DNA of 64,000 bases, from positions 80,140-144,139 of the forward strand of contig CAWBPA010000003.1 in assembly GCA_963790545.1 (NCBI GenBank), read 5' to 3'. Shown here piece after piece: positions 63,238-64,000 of the stretch. Positions within the stretch are counted from its first letter, which is position 1, and every line of letters starts with the position of its first letter. The translations under genes and the position numbers were made by a program. This stretch comes from DATBJG01 sp963790545. Lineage in GTDB: Bacteria; Acidobacteriota; Vicinamibacteria; Vicinamibacterales; JAMQPK01. A model generated the notes under the pieces. It was not told where the DNA came from, searched no databases, and worked only from the letters and a program-made list of their open reading frames with translations.

Positions 63238-63958
63238 CCAGGCCGTCGCAGATGGTGGCAAAGCCGAAGCCACGCGCTCGCAGCGCCGGAATGAGTCGAC
63301 GAACACCATCGACAGCATACCGTCGATCAGCGCGAGGATTCTTGTGGTGGCCGTCATGGATGACGATGATGTCGCCGGCCGATGCGCGGCGGGCAAGCCC
63401 TTCCACGCTCTGCGGTGTGCGAGAACGAAACCAGTTCCAGTCCCACATTCCCCAGCTCCACCCGACAAGCGCGTAGTCAATGCGATCGAGCCCCTCGAGC
63501 ATTTGCCCGCCTCTCCATCCGGCATGAGGCCGGAATGCGCGGCACGGACGACTGCCGGCCACCTGCTCAATGCGCTCGGCTGCCGCCGTGAGCGTCAGCG
63601 CCAGCTGATCTGGTCCCATCAGGACCAGGGCGCGCGTGTGCGAATGGAGTGCGACGCCGTGGCCCTCGGCAAATATCCGTTTGACGATGGCGGCAGTGTC
63701 GTCGGTGATGTAGCGATCGATCAGAAAAAATGTCGCGCGGACGTTTTCGCGGGCAAGCACATCCAGCAATTCGGGAGTGGCAGTCGGATTCGGCCCATCA
63801 TCAAATGTGAGATAGACGAGCGGGTTGACAGAGTCTCGGTCTGACATGTGCCAGACCGATCGTGCCGGTCCGACGACATCGAGTAGGAACGGGAACGGGG
63901 CTGTGTGGGCGAGGGTGACGAGAGTAAAGCCAATCAAGAGGAACGCGATCATTCCCAA
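63197..63958 (-). CDS. Polysaccharide deacetylase family protein (CE4)
   Basis: A 253-residue protein with an N-terminal helix (MGMIAFLLIGFTLVTLAHTA). The CE4 domain has VYLTFDDGPNPTATPELLDV (motif 1, catalytic Asp and metal Asp), GHGVALHSHTRALVLMGPDQ (motif 2, HSHTR), FRPHAGWRGGQMLEG (motif 3-like) and GDIIVIHDGHHKN (His). It removes acetyl groups from peptidoglycan or polysaccharide in the periplasm. The last residues, ERSQSSKVKVVSK, are coded by the adjacent palindromic repeat. The true end of the ancestral protein was probably near GLER. Confidence 0.9.
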   Translation of the reverse strand: MGMIAFLLIGFTLVTLAHTAPFPFLLDVVGPARSVWHMSDRDSVNPLVYLTFDDGPNPTATPELLDVLARENVRATFFLIDRYITDDTAAIVKRIFAEGHGVALHSHTRALVLMGPDQLALTLTAAAERIEQVAGSRPCRAFRPHAGWRGGQMLEGLDRIDYALVGWSWGMWDWNWFRSRTPQSVEGLARRASAGDIIVIHDGHHKNPRADRRYAVDGVRRLIPALRARGFGFATICDGLERSQSSKVKVVSK

Positions 63959-64000
63959 CTTCCTTTTCTCCCCATCTGCCTTACCCCCCTATCTTGCCCA

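Overview
The window is high-G+C bacterial chromosomal DNA. It has no tRNA, rRNA, phage, transposase or CRISPR signal that I can see. The gene content points to Acidobacteriota, probably class Vicinamibacteria (an inference). The supporting families are a DUF1587/1592-type cytochrome protein followed by a DUF1552 protein, DUF3500 and DUF6152 proteins, two copies of an acidobacterial-type secreted family with a 'PDLQGVW/PDFSGFW' motif, a PadR regulator followed by a permease-prefix-like membrane protein, several Hanks-type kinases (one with a long TPR tail), and a very large cyclic beta-1,2-glucan synthase. Between the genes lie many palindromic, word-repeat-built elements.

Layout. 1-2 kb: partial SpoIIE phosphatase (minus) and a doubly frameshifted M23 peptidase. 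2.2-4.2 kb: PadR regulator with a perfect palindrome at its start codon, a membrane protein, an NTF2-like remnant and a YdeI-family gene. 4.4-7.4 kb (minus): a likely operon of DUF6152, DUF3500 and a PQQ-type sugar (sorbosone) dehydrogenase, divergent from a secreted protein gene. 8.6-9.7 kb: a Dph6-like ATPase and a DinB protein, followed by a 285-bp nested palindrome. 10-16 kb: a coiled-coil protein, a tiny DUF3096 protein, an EamA exporter, an amidohydrolase-CYTH fusion, YkvA, a RodZ-like protein and a TPR protein. 16.4-26.3 kb: a kinase-BRCT fusion and the cyclic glucan synthase (GT84, then GH189-like, then GH94). 26.4-31.8 kb: the DUF1592, DUF1552 and ankyrin genes. 31.9-36.7 kb: an intradiol dioxygenase-like lipoprotein, then a histidine kinase and response regulator divergent from Spy/CpxP and BON genes, which resembles a Cpx envelope-stress module. 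37-41.5 kb: rhomboid, KaiC-like ATPase, hybrid kinase, OsmC. 41.5-49.1 kb: secreted proteins, a pseudopilin, an MHS-type symporter, an alcohol dehydrogenase, a methylmalonate-semialdehyde-type dehydrogenase, and a cytochrome c/copper-monooxygenase protein. 49.2-51.7 kb: a quinoprotein dehydrogenase and a cytochrome c'. 51.8-57.8 kb: a sigma factor, a kinase, two small tandem paralogs of unknown family, and a kinase-TPR giant. 57.9-60.4 kb: panB, panC and a PanG-like DUF2520 reductase. 60.4-64 kb: Nudix, DUF3810, NDH-2 and a polysaccharide deacetylase.

Themes. Periplasmic oxidation runs through the PQQ enzymes, c-type cytochromes, the copper monooxygenase-like protein and the dioxygenase-like protein. 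Signalling is also heavily represented, with three Ser/Thr kinases, two histidine kinases, SpoIIE, KaiC and a sigma factor.

Caution. Seven conserved genes are broken by single-base indels (eight sites, seven of them +1) with intact frames on both sides. This looks more like sequence or assembly error than decay, and the affected genes are annotated across the break.
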